The notes under the pieces are model-generated. The model saw nothing but the letters and a program-made list of their open reading frames with translations. It was not told the DNA's origin and did no database searches. A program made the translations under genes and the position numbers. This document shows positions 8,176 through 17,615 of a stretch of DNA of 64,000 nt, in pieces. The stretch comes from Longimycelium tulufanense. Its GTDB lineage: Bacteria > Actinomycetota > Actinomycetes > Mycobacteriales > Pseudonocardiaceae. The stretch covers positions 1-64,000 of the forward strand of contig NZ_BMMK01000015.1 of assembly GCF_014645795.1 (NCBI RefSeq), read 5' to 3'. Positions within the stretch are counted from its first letter, which is position 1; the number at the start of each line of letters is the position of its first letter.

Positions 8176-10857
8176 ATGGCGACCACGTGGGTCTACGACT
8201 TCGCCGAGGGCCACAAGGACCTCGCGGACCTGCTCGGCGGCAAGGGCGCCAACCTCGCCGAGATGAGCCGGCTCGGCCTGCCGGTCCCGCCGGGCTTCAT
8301 CATCACCACCGAGGCCTGCCGTGCGTACCTGAGCACCGGGTATCCACCCGAGCAGCTGTGGCCCCAGCTTCGGGAGCACCTGGCCGGGCTGGAGCAGCGG
8401 ATGGGCCGGCGTCTCGGTGCCGCCACCGACCCGCTGCTGGTGTCGGTGCGTTCCGGGGCGCGTTTCTCCATGCCCGGCATGATGGAGACCGTCCTCAACA
8501 TCGGCGTCAACGACGCTTCCGTACAGGGACTTGCGCATCGTTACGGCGAGCGCCTGGCCTGGGACTGCTACCGGCGGCTGGTCCACATGTTCGGCACGAC
8601 CGTCCTCGGCGTCCCCAACGAGCCGTTCGCCGCCGCGCTGGATGCGACCGGCGCGGGGGAGTCGGACGTCACCACCCTGCGCGGATTGGTGCGCACCTAC
8701 CAGGACCTGGTCCGCCGGCACTCCGGCCGGGACTTCCCGCAGGACCCGTGGGAACAGCTCCAGTTGGCCGTGCGGGCCGTGTTCGACAGCTGGCGGGCCC
8801 CGCGGGCCGTGCTCTACCGCCGCCAGGAGCGCATCCCCGATGACCAGGGCACCGCCGTGAGCGTGGTGGCCATGGTGTTCGGCAACGCAGGCCCCGACTC
8901 CGGGACCGGTGTCGCCTTCACCCGGGACCCCGCCACCGGGGCCCGCGGCGTCTACGGCGACTACCTCCCCAACGCCCAGGGCGAGGACGTGGTGGCCGGT
9001 GTACGGACCCCGGTGCCGCTCCACGAGCTCGCCGACCGCGACCCACGCTCGTACCGGCAGTTGCTGGACGCGATGACCACACTGGAACGGCATTACCGGG
9101 ACCTGTGCGACATCGAGTTCACGATCGAACGCTGCGAGCTGTGGATCCTGCAGACCCGGGTGGGCAAGCGCACCGCGGCGGCCGCGTTCGTCGTCGCCGC
9201 GCAGCTCGCCGAGGAAGGCGTGATCGACCGGGACGAGGCATTGACCCGGGTCAGCGGAGCCCAGCTCGGACAGCTGATGTTCCCCCGCTTCGACCCCGGC
9301 CCGGACCGGCGACGACTGGCCACCGGGATCAACGCGAGCCCTGGCGCGGCGGTCGGCCGCGCGGTCTTCGACTCCGCCCGCGCCGCCGAGCTGGCCAGCG
9401 CCGGCGAGCGCGTCGTGCTGGTCCGCCGCGAGACCAACCCCGACGACCTGCCCGGCATGGTCGCCGCCCAGGGCGTGCTGACCAGCCGTGGCGGCAAGAC
9501 CTCGCACGCCGCCGTGGTGGCGCGCGGGATGGGCAAGCCGTGCGTGTGCGGTGCCGACGCGTTGGAGGTCGACGCGGCCGCCCGCCGGGCCGTCGCGGCC
9601 GGCGACGTGGTGGTGCCCGAGGGCGACGTGATCTCGGTGGACGGCTCCACCGGCGCCGTCTACCTCGGCGAGGTGCCCGTGGTGCCCTCCGCGGTGGCCG
9701 AGTACTTCGAGCGGGGCGGCCGGCCCGAGGGCGACGGCGACGAGTTGGTGTGCGCGGTCGACATCCTGGTCCGGCACGCCGACCGGGTTCGTGGGCTGGG
9801 TGTGCGCGCCAACGCCGACACCCCCGCCGACGCCGCGCGCGCCCGGCGCATGGGTGCGGAGGGCATCGGCCTGTGCCGGACCGAGCACATGTTCCTGGGC
9901 CCGCGGCGCAAGCACGTCGAGCGGCTCGTCCTGGCCGACAACGACACCGAGCGGGAATCCGCACTGGCGGAGCTCCTGCCGCAGCAGCGCGAGGACTTCG
10001 TCGCGATCCTCCGCGAGATGGATGGGCTGCCGGTCACCATCCGGCTGCTTGACCCGCCGCTGCACGAGTTCCTGCCCGATCTTGCCGACCTGACCGCCCG
10101 GGTCGCCGTCGCCCGCACCCGCGGTGAGGACGCGACCGAGGATGAGCGGGTGTTGCGGGCGGTCCGCCGGCTGCACGAGCACAACCCGATGCTGGGGCTG
10201 CGTGGGGTCCGGCTCGGGTTGGTGTTGCCCGGGCTCTACACGATGCAGGCGCGAGCGATCGCCGAGGCCACCGCCGACCGGATCGCGGCCGGCGCTGACC
10301 CGCGGCCGCAGATCATGGTGCCGCTGGTGGCCGATGCCACGGAGTTGGCCCTCACCCGGCGGGAGATCGCGGGCGTGCTGGCGGAGGTCGCCGGGCGGAC
10401 CGGACGCGACCTGCACATCCCGATCGGCACCATGATCGAGGTGCCGCGCGCGGCGGTCACCGCCGACCGGATCGCCCGGCACGCCGACTTCTTCAGCCTC
10501 GGTACGAACGACCTGACGCAGCTGGTGTGGGGGTTCTCCCGGGACGACGTGGAGGCCGAGTTCTTCGCCCGCTACCTGGAACTGGACGTCTTCGCCGACT
10601 CGCCGTTCGAGACGCTGGACCGCACGGGCGTGGGCGAGCTGGTACGGGCGGCGGTGCGCGGTGGCCGCTCCGCCCGGCCGGACCTGGAGATCGGCGTCTG
10701 CGGGGAGCACGGTGGGGATCCGGCTTCGGTCGGGTTCTTCGCCGGGGCCGGCCTGGACTACGTTTCCTGCTCCCCGTTCCGGGTACCGGTTGCGCGGCTC
10801 GCGGCAGGGCGCGCCGCGGTAGCCGGTCGCGCCGCACCGAGCGATGAGTCTGTCTGA
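8176..10857 (+). CDS. ppdK: Pyruvate, phosphate dikinase
   Basis: Interconverts ATP + pyruvate + phosphate and AMP + PEP + diphosphate in the cytoplasm, joining glycolysis and gluconeogenesis. ATG at 8176 follows GGGAGG by 6 nt and gives 893 residues, the usual PPDK length. The N-terminal ATP-grasp region begins with GGKGANLAEM and contains SVRSGARFSMPGMM. The phosphohistidine domain carries GGKTSHAAVVARGMGKPC with catalytic H444. The C-terminal PEP/pyruvate barrel has GTNDLTQ and the catalytic cysteine C842 in GVCGEHGGDP. These features separate it from PEP synthase. A hydrolase and P450 follow on the same strand after a 90-base gap. Confidence 0.97.
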   Translation: MATTWVYDFAEGHKDLADLLGGKGANLAEMSRLGLPVPPGFIITTEACRAYLSTGYPPEQLWPQLREHLAGLEQRMGRRLGAATDPLLVSVRSGARFSMPGMMETVLNIGVNDASVQGLAHRYGERLAWDCYRRLVHMFGTTVLGVPNEPFAAALDATGAGESDVTTLRGLVRTYQDLVRRHSGRDFPQDPWEQLQLAVRAVFDSWRAPRAVLYRRQERIPDDQGTAVSVVAMVFGNAGPDSGTGVAFTRDPATGARGVYGDYLPNAQGEDVVAGVRTPVPLHELADRDPRSYRQLLDAMTTLERHYRDLCDIEFTIERCELWILQTRVGKRTAAAAFVVAAQLAEEGVIDRDEALTRVSGAQLGQLMFPRFDPGPDRRRLATGINASPGAAVGRAVFDSARAAELASAGERVVLVRRETNPDDLPGMVAAQGVLTSRGGKTSHAAVVARGMGKPCVCGADALEVDAAARRAVAAGDVVVPEGDVISVDGSTGAVYLGEVPVVPSAVAEYFERGGRPEGDGDELVCAVDILVRHADRVRGLGVRANADTPADAARARRMGAEGIGLCRTEHMFLGPRRKHVERLVLADNDTERESALAELLPQQREDFVAILREMDGLPVTIRLLDPPLHEFLPDLADLTARVAVARTRGEDATEDERVLRAVRRLHEHNPMLGLRGVRLGLVLPGLYTMQARAIAEATADRIAAGADPRPQIMVPLVADATELALTRREIAGVLAEVAGRTGRDLHIPIGTMIEVPRAAVTADRIARHADFFSLGTNDLTQLVWGFSRDDVEAEFFARYLELDVFADSPFETLDRTGVGELVRAAVRGGRSARPDLEIGVCGEHGGDPASVGFFAGAGLDYVSCSPFRVPVARLAAGRAAVAGRAAPSDESV

Positions 10858-10946
10858 CGGTGGTGGGGGAGCCATCCTGGATGGACTCCCGTAGCCGGTC
10901 CCGTTCGCGTGAAACCGACCCCGAACGTCAGAATGGAGCGTGGACT

Positions 10947-11798
10947 GTGCTGCGGCCGGTGCCACCCATTCGCTCGTCGATTGACGAGGCCGAACGCGCT
11001 AACTTGCCGGGCATGGTCAACAGCTATCGGCTGCTCGGCGAGGGACCCCACGGCGTCATCGCGCTGCACGGCTGGTTCGGCGATCACCGTAGCTTTGCTC
11101 CACTATGGACAGACCTGGACCAGGAACGGTTCACGTGGGCCTTCCTGGACTACCGCGGATACGGCGGAAGCCGTGACCTGGCGGGGGAGCACACGCTGGA
11201 GGAGATCGCCACGGATGTGCTCACCCTGGCCAACCACCTCGGTTGGGAACGGTTCAGCCTAGTCGGTCACTCGATGGGTGGGGTCGCGGCGCAGCGGGTG
11301 ATCGCCGACGTACCCGAGCGCGTCCGCCGGCTGGTGGGTGTCACTCCCGTGCCGGCCAACGGAGTTCCCTTCGACGAGCAGGGCTGGGCGTTGTTTGCGG
11401 CAGCACCCAACGATCCGGACCGGCGCCGCGCGATCATCGACCTCACCACCGGGGGACAGCTTTCCGGCCGCTGGCTGGACCGGATGGTGCAAGCTTCGCT
11501 GGAGGCCGCACACCCGGATGTTGTAGCCGCCTATCTTCCGCAGTGGGCACACGCGGACTTCGCCTCCGCGATCAGTGGTAGTCGCCTGCCGGTCAAGGTG
11601 CTCGTGGGGGAGCGCGACCCGGCGTTGCCCGCCGAGTTCATGCGCGCCACCTGGCTGACCCACTACCCGCGTGCCGAGCTGGAGGTGCTGGCCGGTGCCG
11701 GTCACTACCCGATGGAGGAGACCCCGATCGCGTTGCTGAGCAGCATCGAGGAGTTCCTGGGGCGGCAGGACGATGAGGCTGACGCGCCAGATCGTTGA
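10947..11798 (+). CDS. Alpha/beta hydrolase
   Basis: Serine hydrolase of the alpha/beta fold. The oxyanion region is ALHGWFGDH and the nucleophile elbow is GHSMGG. A late Asp (VGERDPALP) and His (AGAGHYPMEE) complete the triad. GTG at 10947 has GGAG 8 nt upstream and is preferred; an ATG at 11013 would also keep the whole fold. The last 26 bases overlap the P450 gene, so the two are almost surely co-translated. Substrate unknown; an ester or lactone linked to the P450 product is plausible but unproven. Confidence 0.85.
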   Translation: MLRPVPPIRSSIDEAERANLPGMVNSYRLLGEGPHGVIALHGWFGDHRSFAPLWTDLDQERFTWAFLDYRGYGGSRDLAGEHTLEEIATDVLTLANHLGWERFSLVGHSMGGVAAQRVIADVPERVRRLVGVTPVPANGVPFDEQGWALFAAAPNDPDRRRAIIDLTTGGQLSGRWLDRMVQASLEAAHPDVVAAYLPQWAHADFASAISGSRLPVKVLVGERDPALPAEFMRATWLTHYPRAELEVLAGAGHYPMEETPIALLSSIEEFLGRQDDEADAPDR

Positions 11799-13089
11799 TC
11801 CCGACACGTACGTCCACGGAGTGCCTCACGCTGCGTTGGCAGCGTTGCGTTATCGGGTACCGGTGGTGTGGTGCGAGGAGCCCGCGGTGGACTCCTGGCC
11901 GGCCGGTCCAGGGTTCTGGGCGGTGCTGCGTCATGCCGAGGTCCGCACCGTGCTGCGCGCGTCCCGGACCTTCTCGTCGCAACTGGGCGCAACCCAGATC
12001 CGTGACCCAGCCACCCCGGCCCAACTGGCTTATGTGCGCAGGATGATGCTCAATCTGGACCCTCCCGAACACACCCGGCTCCGGGGTCTGCTGACGGCCG
12101 CGTTCACTCCGCGGGCGGTTGCACGGTTGGAGGAGCGGATCCGGCATCGCGCCTACGAGCTCGTGCGTGCCGTCACCGAGCGCGGCGAGTGTGACTTCGC
12201 CACCGAGGTCGCCGCGGACCTGCCCCTGCTCACCCTCGCCGAAATGTTCGGTGTCCCCGAGTCCGACCGGTGGCTGATGTACGACTGGAGCAACCGTGTC
12301 ATCGGGTACCAGGACCCGGAGTACGCGGTGAGCGCGGTGTTCGACGGCGGGGCGGGAGCGACTCCGATGGCTCGTCGAGCTCTCGCCCTACGCCCACGCC
12401 CCGATGCACGGGGACGTATGCCCAACCCACGTACCCGATCCGGCATGCCGGACCTCTACGCGTACGCACACGAACTCGGTGAGTACAAGCGACGCCATCC
12501 CGGTGCCGACGTGATGAGCGTGCTGATGGGGCAGGTTGATGCCGACGGCGGGCGGGTGAGCCTCGAGGAGTTCGAGAACCTCTTCTGGCTGTTCTCCGTC
12601 GCCGGTAACGAAACACTGCGCAACGGGCTTCCTGGTGGCCTGCTGGCATTGCTCCGACACCCCGAGGCATTCGCCCGCCTGCGGACGGAACAGGCGCTGC
12701 TGTCCACCGCGGTGGAGGAGATGCTGCGTTGGTGGACGCCGGTGATGCATTTCCGACGCACGGCCAGCCGTGACGTCGAGCTGGGTGGCGCGACCATCCG
12801 AGCCGGGCAGAAGGTCGTGGTCTGGTTCTCCTCGGCCAACCGCGACGAACGCGTGTTCGACGAGCCCGACCGGTTCGACCCCGCCCGCCGCCCGAACGAT
12901 CACCTTACGTTCGGTTACGGGCCCCACTTCTGTCTTGGCGCACACCTTGCTCGCGTGCAGATGCGTGCCCTGTTCGCCGCCGTGTCGGACCTGTGGTCAA
13001 AGGTCGAGCTTGCCGGTGAGGTGGTGCGGCTTCGCTCGAACTTCCAGAACGGGATCAAGCATCTGCCCATCAGGTTCCGGCCTCGCTGA
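11773..13089 (+). CDS. Cytochrome P450 of the CYP124/125/142-like type
   Basis: Haem monooxygenase of 438 residues, cytoplasmic, without membrane anchor. The haem loop is FGYGPHFCLGAH with ligand C387. The I-helix motif is AGNETLRNG, the AGNE form seen in steroid- and lipid-oxidising CYP124/125/142 enzymes rather than AGxDT. The K-helix ExxR (EEMLR) is present. An Arg/Pro-rich segment near residues 200-225 may be part of the substrate lid. The ATG lies inside the hydrolase gene. No ferredoxin gene is adjacent, so redox partners must come from elsewhere. Family certain; substrate class inferred from the I-helix. Confidence 0.93.
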   Translation: MRLTRQIVDPDTYVHGVPHAALAALRYRVPVVWCEEPAVDSWPAGPGFWAVLRHAEVRTVLRASRTFSSQLGATQIRDPATPAQLAYVRRMMLNLDPPEHTRLRGLLTAAFTPRAVARLEERIRHRAYELVRAVTERGECDFATEVAADLPLLTLAEMFGVPESDRWLMYDWSNRVIGYQDPEYAVSAVFDGGAGATPMARRALALRPRPDARGRMPNPRTRSGMPDLYAYAHELGEYKRRHPGADVMSVLMGQVDADGGRVSLEEFENLFWLFSVAGNETLRNGLPGGLLALLRHPEAFARLRTEQALLSTAVEEMLRWWTPVMHFRRTASRDVELGGATIRAGQKVVVWFSSANRDERVFDEPDRFDPARRPNDHLTFGYGPHFCLGAHLARVQMRALFAAVSDLWSKVELAGEVVRLRSNFQNGIKHLPIRFRPR

Positions 13090-13117
13090 CGTGTGATCGC
13101 TGGATGCTACACGCCGC

Positions 13118-13786
13118 TCACATAGCCTGCCGGTAGGTCAGGAAGTAACGCCAAAAGAGGAGCCGAGTGATGGTGCAGCTCGGAAGAAGATTCGCAGCTT
13201 GCTGCTTGATCTCGGGCAACGCCATTGTCGGGCGACAGACCGGTGCCTGCATCACTGCGGCGTCCTGGCGCGATAGCTCCTCGCGCAACGCGACCACACC
13301 GCGGGCGACGAGGTTGATCGCCGCCGCGGGAAGGCTGATCAGGTGGTCCACGGGCGTGCTCTCCCGATAGCAGCCAAGGATGACGAGTACCCCGCCAGGT
13401 GCGAGTGCGTCCCGCAGCCGGGTCACGGTGTCGAAGGGGACGTGGTGGATGCTGGCCAGGCAGGAGATGTAGTCGTAGCCGGCCTTGGGCAAGGCGACCG
13501 TGGTGACCTCCGCACACCGGAACCGCACGGACACACAGTGGGCTGAGAGACGCTTCCCAGCCTGGATCACTTCCGCTGAACTGTCGATCGCGTCCACCTC
13601 GAGCCCCCGTGCGGCGAGCTTTCGGGCGAACAGCCCGACACCGCAACCCACATCGAGAGCGCGACGCGCCCTGCTGGGCACCTGACGCAACAGCAGCCGG
13701 TGGTAGTGATCGTTGTGGTCGAAGGGCACGGCAGACCACGATGCCACGGCGGTGGAGGCCCCACGGCGCGGAGTGGGAGCCCCCAC
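13118..13786 (-). CDS. Class I SAM-dependent methyltransferase
   Basis: A 222-residue Rossmann methyltransferase. Motif I is LDVGCGVGLFARKL, followed by an acidic strand end (VDAIDSSAEV), a motif with SCLASIHHVPF and LAPGGVLVI. The frame begins 11 nt after the nrdB stop, so it is probably the third gene of the nrdAB transcript. The exact start is uncertain: GTG codons at 13786, 13747 and 13729 are all possible and none has a clear ribosome site. A 14-bp palindrome (13784-13797) sits at the junction and could reduce read-through. Acceptor substrate unknown. Confidence 0.85.
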   Translation of the reverse strand: MGAPTPRRGASTAVASWSAVPFDHNDHYHRLLLRQVPSRARRALDVGCGVGLFARKLAARGLEVDAIDSSAEVIQAGKRLSAHCVSVRFRCAEVTTVALPKAGYDYISCLASIHHVPFDTVTRLRDALAPGGVLVILGCYRESTPVDHLISLPAAAINLVARGVVALREELSRQDAAVMQAPVCRPTMALPEIKQQAANLLPSCTITRLLFWRYFLTYRQAM

Positions 13787-13797
13787 CGCCGGCGGTG

Positions 13798-14832
13798 TCA
13801 GAACTCCTCGTCCAGTGATACCGAGCCACTCACCGCCACCTGGTAAGCGGAAACCCGGCGTTCGAAGAAGTTCGTCAGCTCCTGGGCGTCCTGCAGCTCC
13901 ATGAACGGGAACGGGTTGGTATCGCCGAACACCGCGGGCAATCCCAGCCTGGTCAGCCGCTGGTCGGCGACGTAACGCAGGTACCGGTGCATGTCCTCGG
14001 CGTTCATTCCGGGCAGGCCGTCGCCGCAGACGTCACGGGCGAACTGCAGCTCGCACTCCACCGCCTCCCGCAGCATCTGCGTCACCTGGCGTCCCAGCTC
14101 CTCGTCGAACAGCTCTGGCTCCTCGGAGCGCACCGTGTCGACCACGCTGAACGCGAAGTTCATGTGCATCGACTCGTCCCGGAAGACCCAGTTCGTCCCG
14201 GTCGCCAGCCCGTCGAGCAGGCCACGGGACCGCAGCCAGTAGACGTAGGCGAAGGCACCGTAGAAGAACAGGCCCTCGATACAGGCGGCGAAGCAGATCA
14301 GGTTCAGCAGGAACTTCCGCCGGTCCTCCACCGTCCGCAGCTCGTCCAGCGCGTCGATGGAGTCGATCCAGCGGAAACAGAACTCGCCCTTCTGCCGGAT
14401 CGAGGGAATGTGCTCGATCGCCGCGAACGCCTGGGCGCGCTCCTCGTGGTCGGGAAGGTAGGTGTCGAGCAATGTCAGGTAGAACTGGACGTGCACGGCC
14501 TCCTCGAACAGCTGCCGCGACAGGTACAACCGCGCTTCGGGCGCGTTGATGTGCTTGTACAGATTGAGGACCAGGTTGTTGGCGACGATCGAGTCGCCGG
14601 TCGCGAAGAACGCGACCAGCCGCTTCACCAGGTGGTGCTCACCAGTACTGAGCTTGCCCAGATCGCTGACGTCGGTGGCGAGGTCGACCTCCTCGACCGT
14701 CCACGTGTTGCGGATGGCGGCCCGGTACTGCTCGTAGAAGGCCGGGTACCGCATGGGCCGCAGCGTCAGGTCCATGCCCGGGTCGAGCAGCAGCGTACGG
14801 GCCGGGGTCGTCTCGGTGGTCGGGGTGGTCAC
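13798..14832 (-). CDS. nrdB: Class Ia ribonucleotide reductase, beta (radical) subunit
   Basis: Provides the tyrosyl radical, generated at a di-iron site, to NrdA for reduction of ribonucleoside diphosphates. The GTG at 14832 overlaps the nrdA stop as GTGA, which decides the start and gives 344 residues. The helical bundle carries the iron-ligand helices (a FEEAVHVQ segment and a later RDESMHMNFAF segment). The C-terminus ends in SVSLDEEF, the acidic/aromatic tail that binds NrdA. Co-transcribed with nrdA and therefore under the cobalamin riboswitch. Confidence 0.95.
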   Translation of the reverse strand: MTTPTTETTPARTLLLDPGMDLTLRPMRYPAFYEQYRAAIRNTWTVEEVDLATDVSDLGKLSTGEHHLVKRLVAFFATGDSIVANNLVLNLYKHINAPEARLYLSRQLFEEAVHVQFYLTLLDTYLPDHEERAQAFAAIEHIPSIRQKGEFCFRWIDSIDALDELRTVEDRRKFLLNLICFAACIEGLFFYGAFAYVYWLRSRGLLDGLATGTNWVFRDESMHMNFAFSVVDTVRSEEPELFDEELGRQVTQMLREAVECELQFARDVCGDGLPGMNAEDMHRYLRYVADQRLTRLGLPAVFGDTNPFPFMELQDAQELTNFFERRVSAYQVAVSGSVSLDEEF

Positions 14833-17162
14833 TGGCACGCCTCGCAGATATCGGGATTTTCCAAGGAACAGGTCACGTCGTCGGCGGGGGATGCCCCCGC
14901 GGGCGCGGCGCCGGCCACGGTGGCCAGCGCGATCCGGGTTGCCGGCCGGGATCGCAGGTAGTAGGTGGTTTTCAGACCGGCCCGCCACGCGTAGGCGTAC
15001 ATCGAGGAGAGCTTGCCGATGGTGGGCGCGGCCATGAACAGGTTCAGTGACTGGCTCTGGTCGATGTAGGGCATGCGCGCTGCGGCGAGGTCGATCAATG
15101 CCTTTTGCGGCAGTTCCCAGGCGGTGCGATAGAGCCGGCGCAGTTCCTCGGGCAGGTCAAGCCCCTGCACCGAGCCGTCGGACTGCTTGAGGGCGTTCCG
15201 GGTCGCCCGGTCCCACCGGCCCAGCTTCTTCAGGTCCGCCACCAGATACGGATTCGCCTGGAGGAACTCACCTGACAGCGTCTCGCGTTTGAACGAGTTG
15301 GACACCAGGGGCTCGATGCACTCCGAACAGCCGGCAATCGAGGCGATGGTGGCCGTCGGTGCGATCGCGGCTAGCAGCGAGTTGCGTAGTCCTGAACGCC
15401 GCACCCGTTCCCGAAGAGCCGCCCACCGCTGCGGATGCACGGGGTCGGCCTGCGGGAAGTGGTCCGGATGCAACACGCCGCGCGCGGCGCGCGTATCCGG
15501 GAACGCTGGATGCGGGCCGTGCCGCTCGGCCAGCCCCACCGACGTTTCGTAGGCGGCCAGCGCGATCTCCTCGGCGATCCGGGTCGACAGCGCCAGCGCC
15601 TGCGGGGAGTCGAAGGGCAGCCGCAGCCGGAAGAACACGTCGGCCAGGCCCATCACGCCCAGCCCGACCGGACGCCAGCGCCGGTTGCTGCGCGCGGCCG
15701 CCTCGGTGGGGTAGTAGGTCAGGTCGATGGTGCGGTCCAGGAAACGCACGGCGGTGCGCACCGTGTCCGCCAGCCCCACCCAGTCCAGCTCGTCCCGGTC
15801 CAGGTGCGCGGCGAGGTTCACCGAGCCCAGGTTGCAGACCGCCGTGGCGTCATCGCTGGTGATTTCGAGGATCTCGGTGCACAGGTTGGACAGGTGCACG
15901 ACATTGTCCGGACGCGCCGTCTGGTTGCAGGCCCGATTCGCCGCGTCCTTGAACGTCATCCAGCCGTTGCCGGTCTGCGCCAGCGTGCGCATCATCCGCC
16001 CGTACAGCTGGCGCGCCGGCACCGTGCGCGCCGCCTTGCCCGCCGCCTCGGCCTCCCGGTAGGCGGCGTCGAACCGCTCACCCCACAGGTCCGTCAGCTG
16101 CGGCACGTCCGCCGGATCGAACAGTGACCACTCCTGGTCGGTCTCGACCCGGCGCATGAACTCGTCGGGCACCCACATCGCCAGGTTGAGGTTGTGCGTG
16201 CGCCGCGCCTCATCCCCGGTGTTGTCCCGCAGCTCCAGGAATTCCTCGACGTCGGCGTGCCACGGCTCCAGGTACACGCACGCCGCTCCCTTGCGGCGGC
16301 CGCCCTGGTTCACCGCGGCGACCGAGGCGTCCAGCGTACGCAACCACGGCACGATGCCGTTGGAACGCCCGTTGGTCCCACGGATCCGCGAACCCCGGGA
16401 ACGAACCCGGGTCCACGAGATGCCGATCCCACCGGCGTACTTGGACAGCCGGGCCACCTCGCCGTAACGCTGGTAGATCGACTCCAGCTCGTCGCGCGGG
16501 GAGTCCAGCAGGAAGCACGAGGAGAGCTGGGGATGCCTGGTGCCGGAGTTGAACAGCGTGGGCGAGCTGGGCAGGTAGGCCAGCCGGCTGGTCAACGCGT
16601 ACAGCTCGGCCGCCTCGGCCACCGACTCGGCCAGCCCGCACGCCACCCGCAGCAGGAAGAACTGCGGGGTCTCCAGGACCCGGTCGGTACGCGGATGCCG
16701 CAGCAGGTACCGGTCGTAGACGGTGCGCAGCCCGAAGTACTCGAACCGGTCGTCGGCGGCGTGATCGACGAGCGCGGCCAGCTCTCCGGCGTGCGCGGCC
16801 ACGAACTCGGCGGTGCGCACCGACAGCAGCCCCTCTGTCCGGGCCACGGCGATCGCCGACGGGAAGTCCACGATCCCGTGCTCGGCGACCTCGTCCCGGA
16901 TCTGCCGGGCCAGCAGCCGGGCGGCCAGCCGGGAGTACTGCGGGTCCTCGCCAATCAACGCCGCGGCCGCGCGGACGGCCAGGTCGCGCAGCTCCACCCG
17001 GTCCGCCCCGGCGCGTCCGCCGCTGCGGACCGCGGAGAGCACGCGCTCGGGGTCGGTGTCGGGCAGGTCCCGGGCGCAGTCGCTTACCTCGACCCGCACC
17101 GCGGCGAAATGGTCTCGTTCCGGTGCCGGGGGAACCGTCACCCCGGCGGCGACAACGGTCAC
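14829..17162 (-). CDS. nrdA: Class Ia ribonucleotide reductase, alpha (catalytic) subunit
   Basis: Makes deoxyribonucleotides from ribonucleoside diphosphates. GTG at 17162 with AGGAGAG just upstream is chosen over the longer frame, giving 777 residues. An ATP-cone region fills about the first 90 residues. The barrel carries LPSSPTLFNSGT, a SCFLLDSP segment, the NLCTEI loop and the radical-site ACNQTARP region. The C-terminus ends in an ICEACQ cysteine pair that re-reduces the active site. Coupled to nrdB by a 4-nt overlap. The aptamer some 160 nt upstream implies repression when adenosylcobalamin is present, as known for Streptomyces class Ia enzymes, and so a B12-dependent class II enzyme elsewhere in the genome. 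Confidence 0.96.
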   Translation of the reverse strand: MTVVAAGVTVPPAPERDHFAAVRVEVSDCARDLPDTDPERVLSAVRSGGRAGADRVELRDLAVRAAAALIGEDPQYSRLAARLLARQIRDEVAEHGIVDFPSAIAVARTEGLLSVRTAEFVAAHAGELAALVDHAADDRFEYFGLRTVYDRYLLRHPRTDRVLETPQFFLLRVACGLAESVAEAAELYALTSRLAYLPSSPTLFNSGTRHPQLSSCFLLDSPRDELESIYQRYGEVARLSKYAGGIGISWTRVRSRGSRIRGTNGRSNGIVPWLRTLDASVAAVNQGGRRKGAACVYLEPWHADVEEFLELRDNTGDEARRTHNLNLAMWVPDEFMRRVETDQEWSLFDPADVPQLTDLWGERFDAAYREAEAAGKAARTVPARQLYGRMMRTLAQTGNGWMTFKDAANRACNQTARPDNVVHLSNLCTEILEITSDDATAVCNLGSVNLAAHLDRDELDWVGLADTVRTAVRFLDRTIDLTYYPTEAAARSNRRWRPVGLGVMGLADVFFRLRLPFDSPQALALSTRIAEEIALAAYETSVGLAERHGPHPAFPDTRAARGVLHPDHFPQADPVHPQRWAALRERVRRSGLRNSLLAAIAPTATIASIAGCSECIEPLVSNSFKRETLSGEFLQANPYLVADLKKLGRWDRATRNALKQSDGSVQGLDLPEELRRLYRTAWELPQKALIDLAAARMPYIDQSQSLNLFMAAPTIGKLSSMYAYAWRAGLKTTYYLRSRPATRIALATVAGAAPAGASPADDVTCSLENPDICEACQ

Positions 17163-17294
17163 GCTCTCTCCTCGCGAGCTCGACAGCCGTCGTCCGGGGC
17201 AGAAGGTGGGTACGCGGAACCGGGCCGGCACCGCCGGCTTGCGCGGCGTGCCGGTCTGGCGTCCGCTCGGGCCCACCCGCGAGACCCCGGACCA

Positions 17295-17315
17295 GCGCGC
17301 ACCGGCGGTGCGCGC
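17295..17315 (-). promoter_or_regulatory. Hairpin just past the cobalamin aptamer
   Basis: GCGCGCACCG (17295-17304) and CGGTGCGCGC (17306-17315) are exact complements around one base; a real loop would open 3 or more nt. It begins 7 nt after the aptamer's 3' end, where an expression platform would lie. No T-run follows, so attenuation by Rho or occlusion is as likely as intrinsic termination. Confidence 0.55.
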
Positions 17316-17321
17316 ACCGGT

Positions 17322-17505
17322 GGCAGGTCTTCGGACTCGCGGGCGGGCCGGGCCGACCTCGACCCGGCGGACCTACTGGCCGTCGCTTCCCGGGCGCCTG
17401 CGCGTCCAGTGCTCGACCCTCCCGATACTCCGGAAGGGTGACGGCGGTCGTTCCCGCTCACCGCTGCGGGGCAGTCCCGGAGTCACACCGGGTTCCCTCT
17501 TGCCT
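17322..17505 (-). promoter_or_regulatory. Cobalamin (adenosyl-B12) riboswitch of nrdAB
   Basis: Read on the minus strand, the core runs GAGGGAACCCGGTG, then GACTCCGGGACTGCCCCGC, AGCGGTGAGCGGGAACGACC, and ends with GAGTCCGAAGACCTGCC. These are the conserved blocks of the cobalamin aptamer, including the GGGAA/CCGGTG element and the 3' B12-box type closing strand. It lies about 160 nt upstream of nrdA and in the same direction. Established knowledge: such riboswitches turn off class Ia nrdAB in Streptomyces when B12 allows the class II enzyme to work. Confidence 0.93.
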
Positions 17506-17615
17506 CGCTCCGCCCGGCCGACGGGTGGAGCGAACCACCAGCGCCGGAGAGACTACATCCTGGGGTTGGCCCGGCAAGCAACCCCAACATGTGCGCGTGT
17601 CGCCGGGCTCTGGTA

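Noticed and set aside
7975-10965. 996-residue minus-strand frame opposite ppdK
   Set aside because: Long only because of high GC; the plus strand encodes a complete PPDK with catalytic residues.
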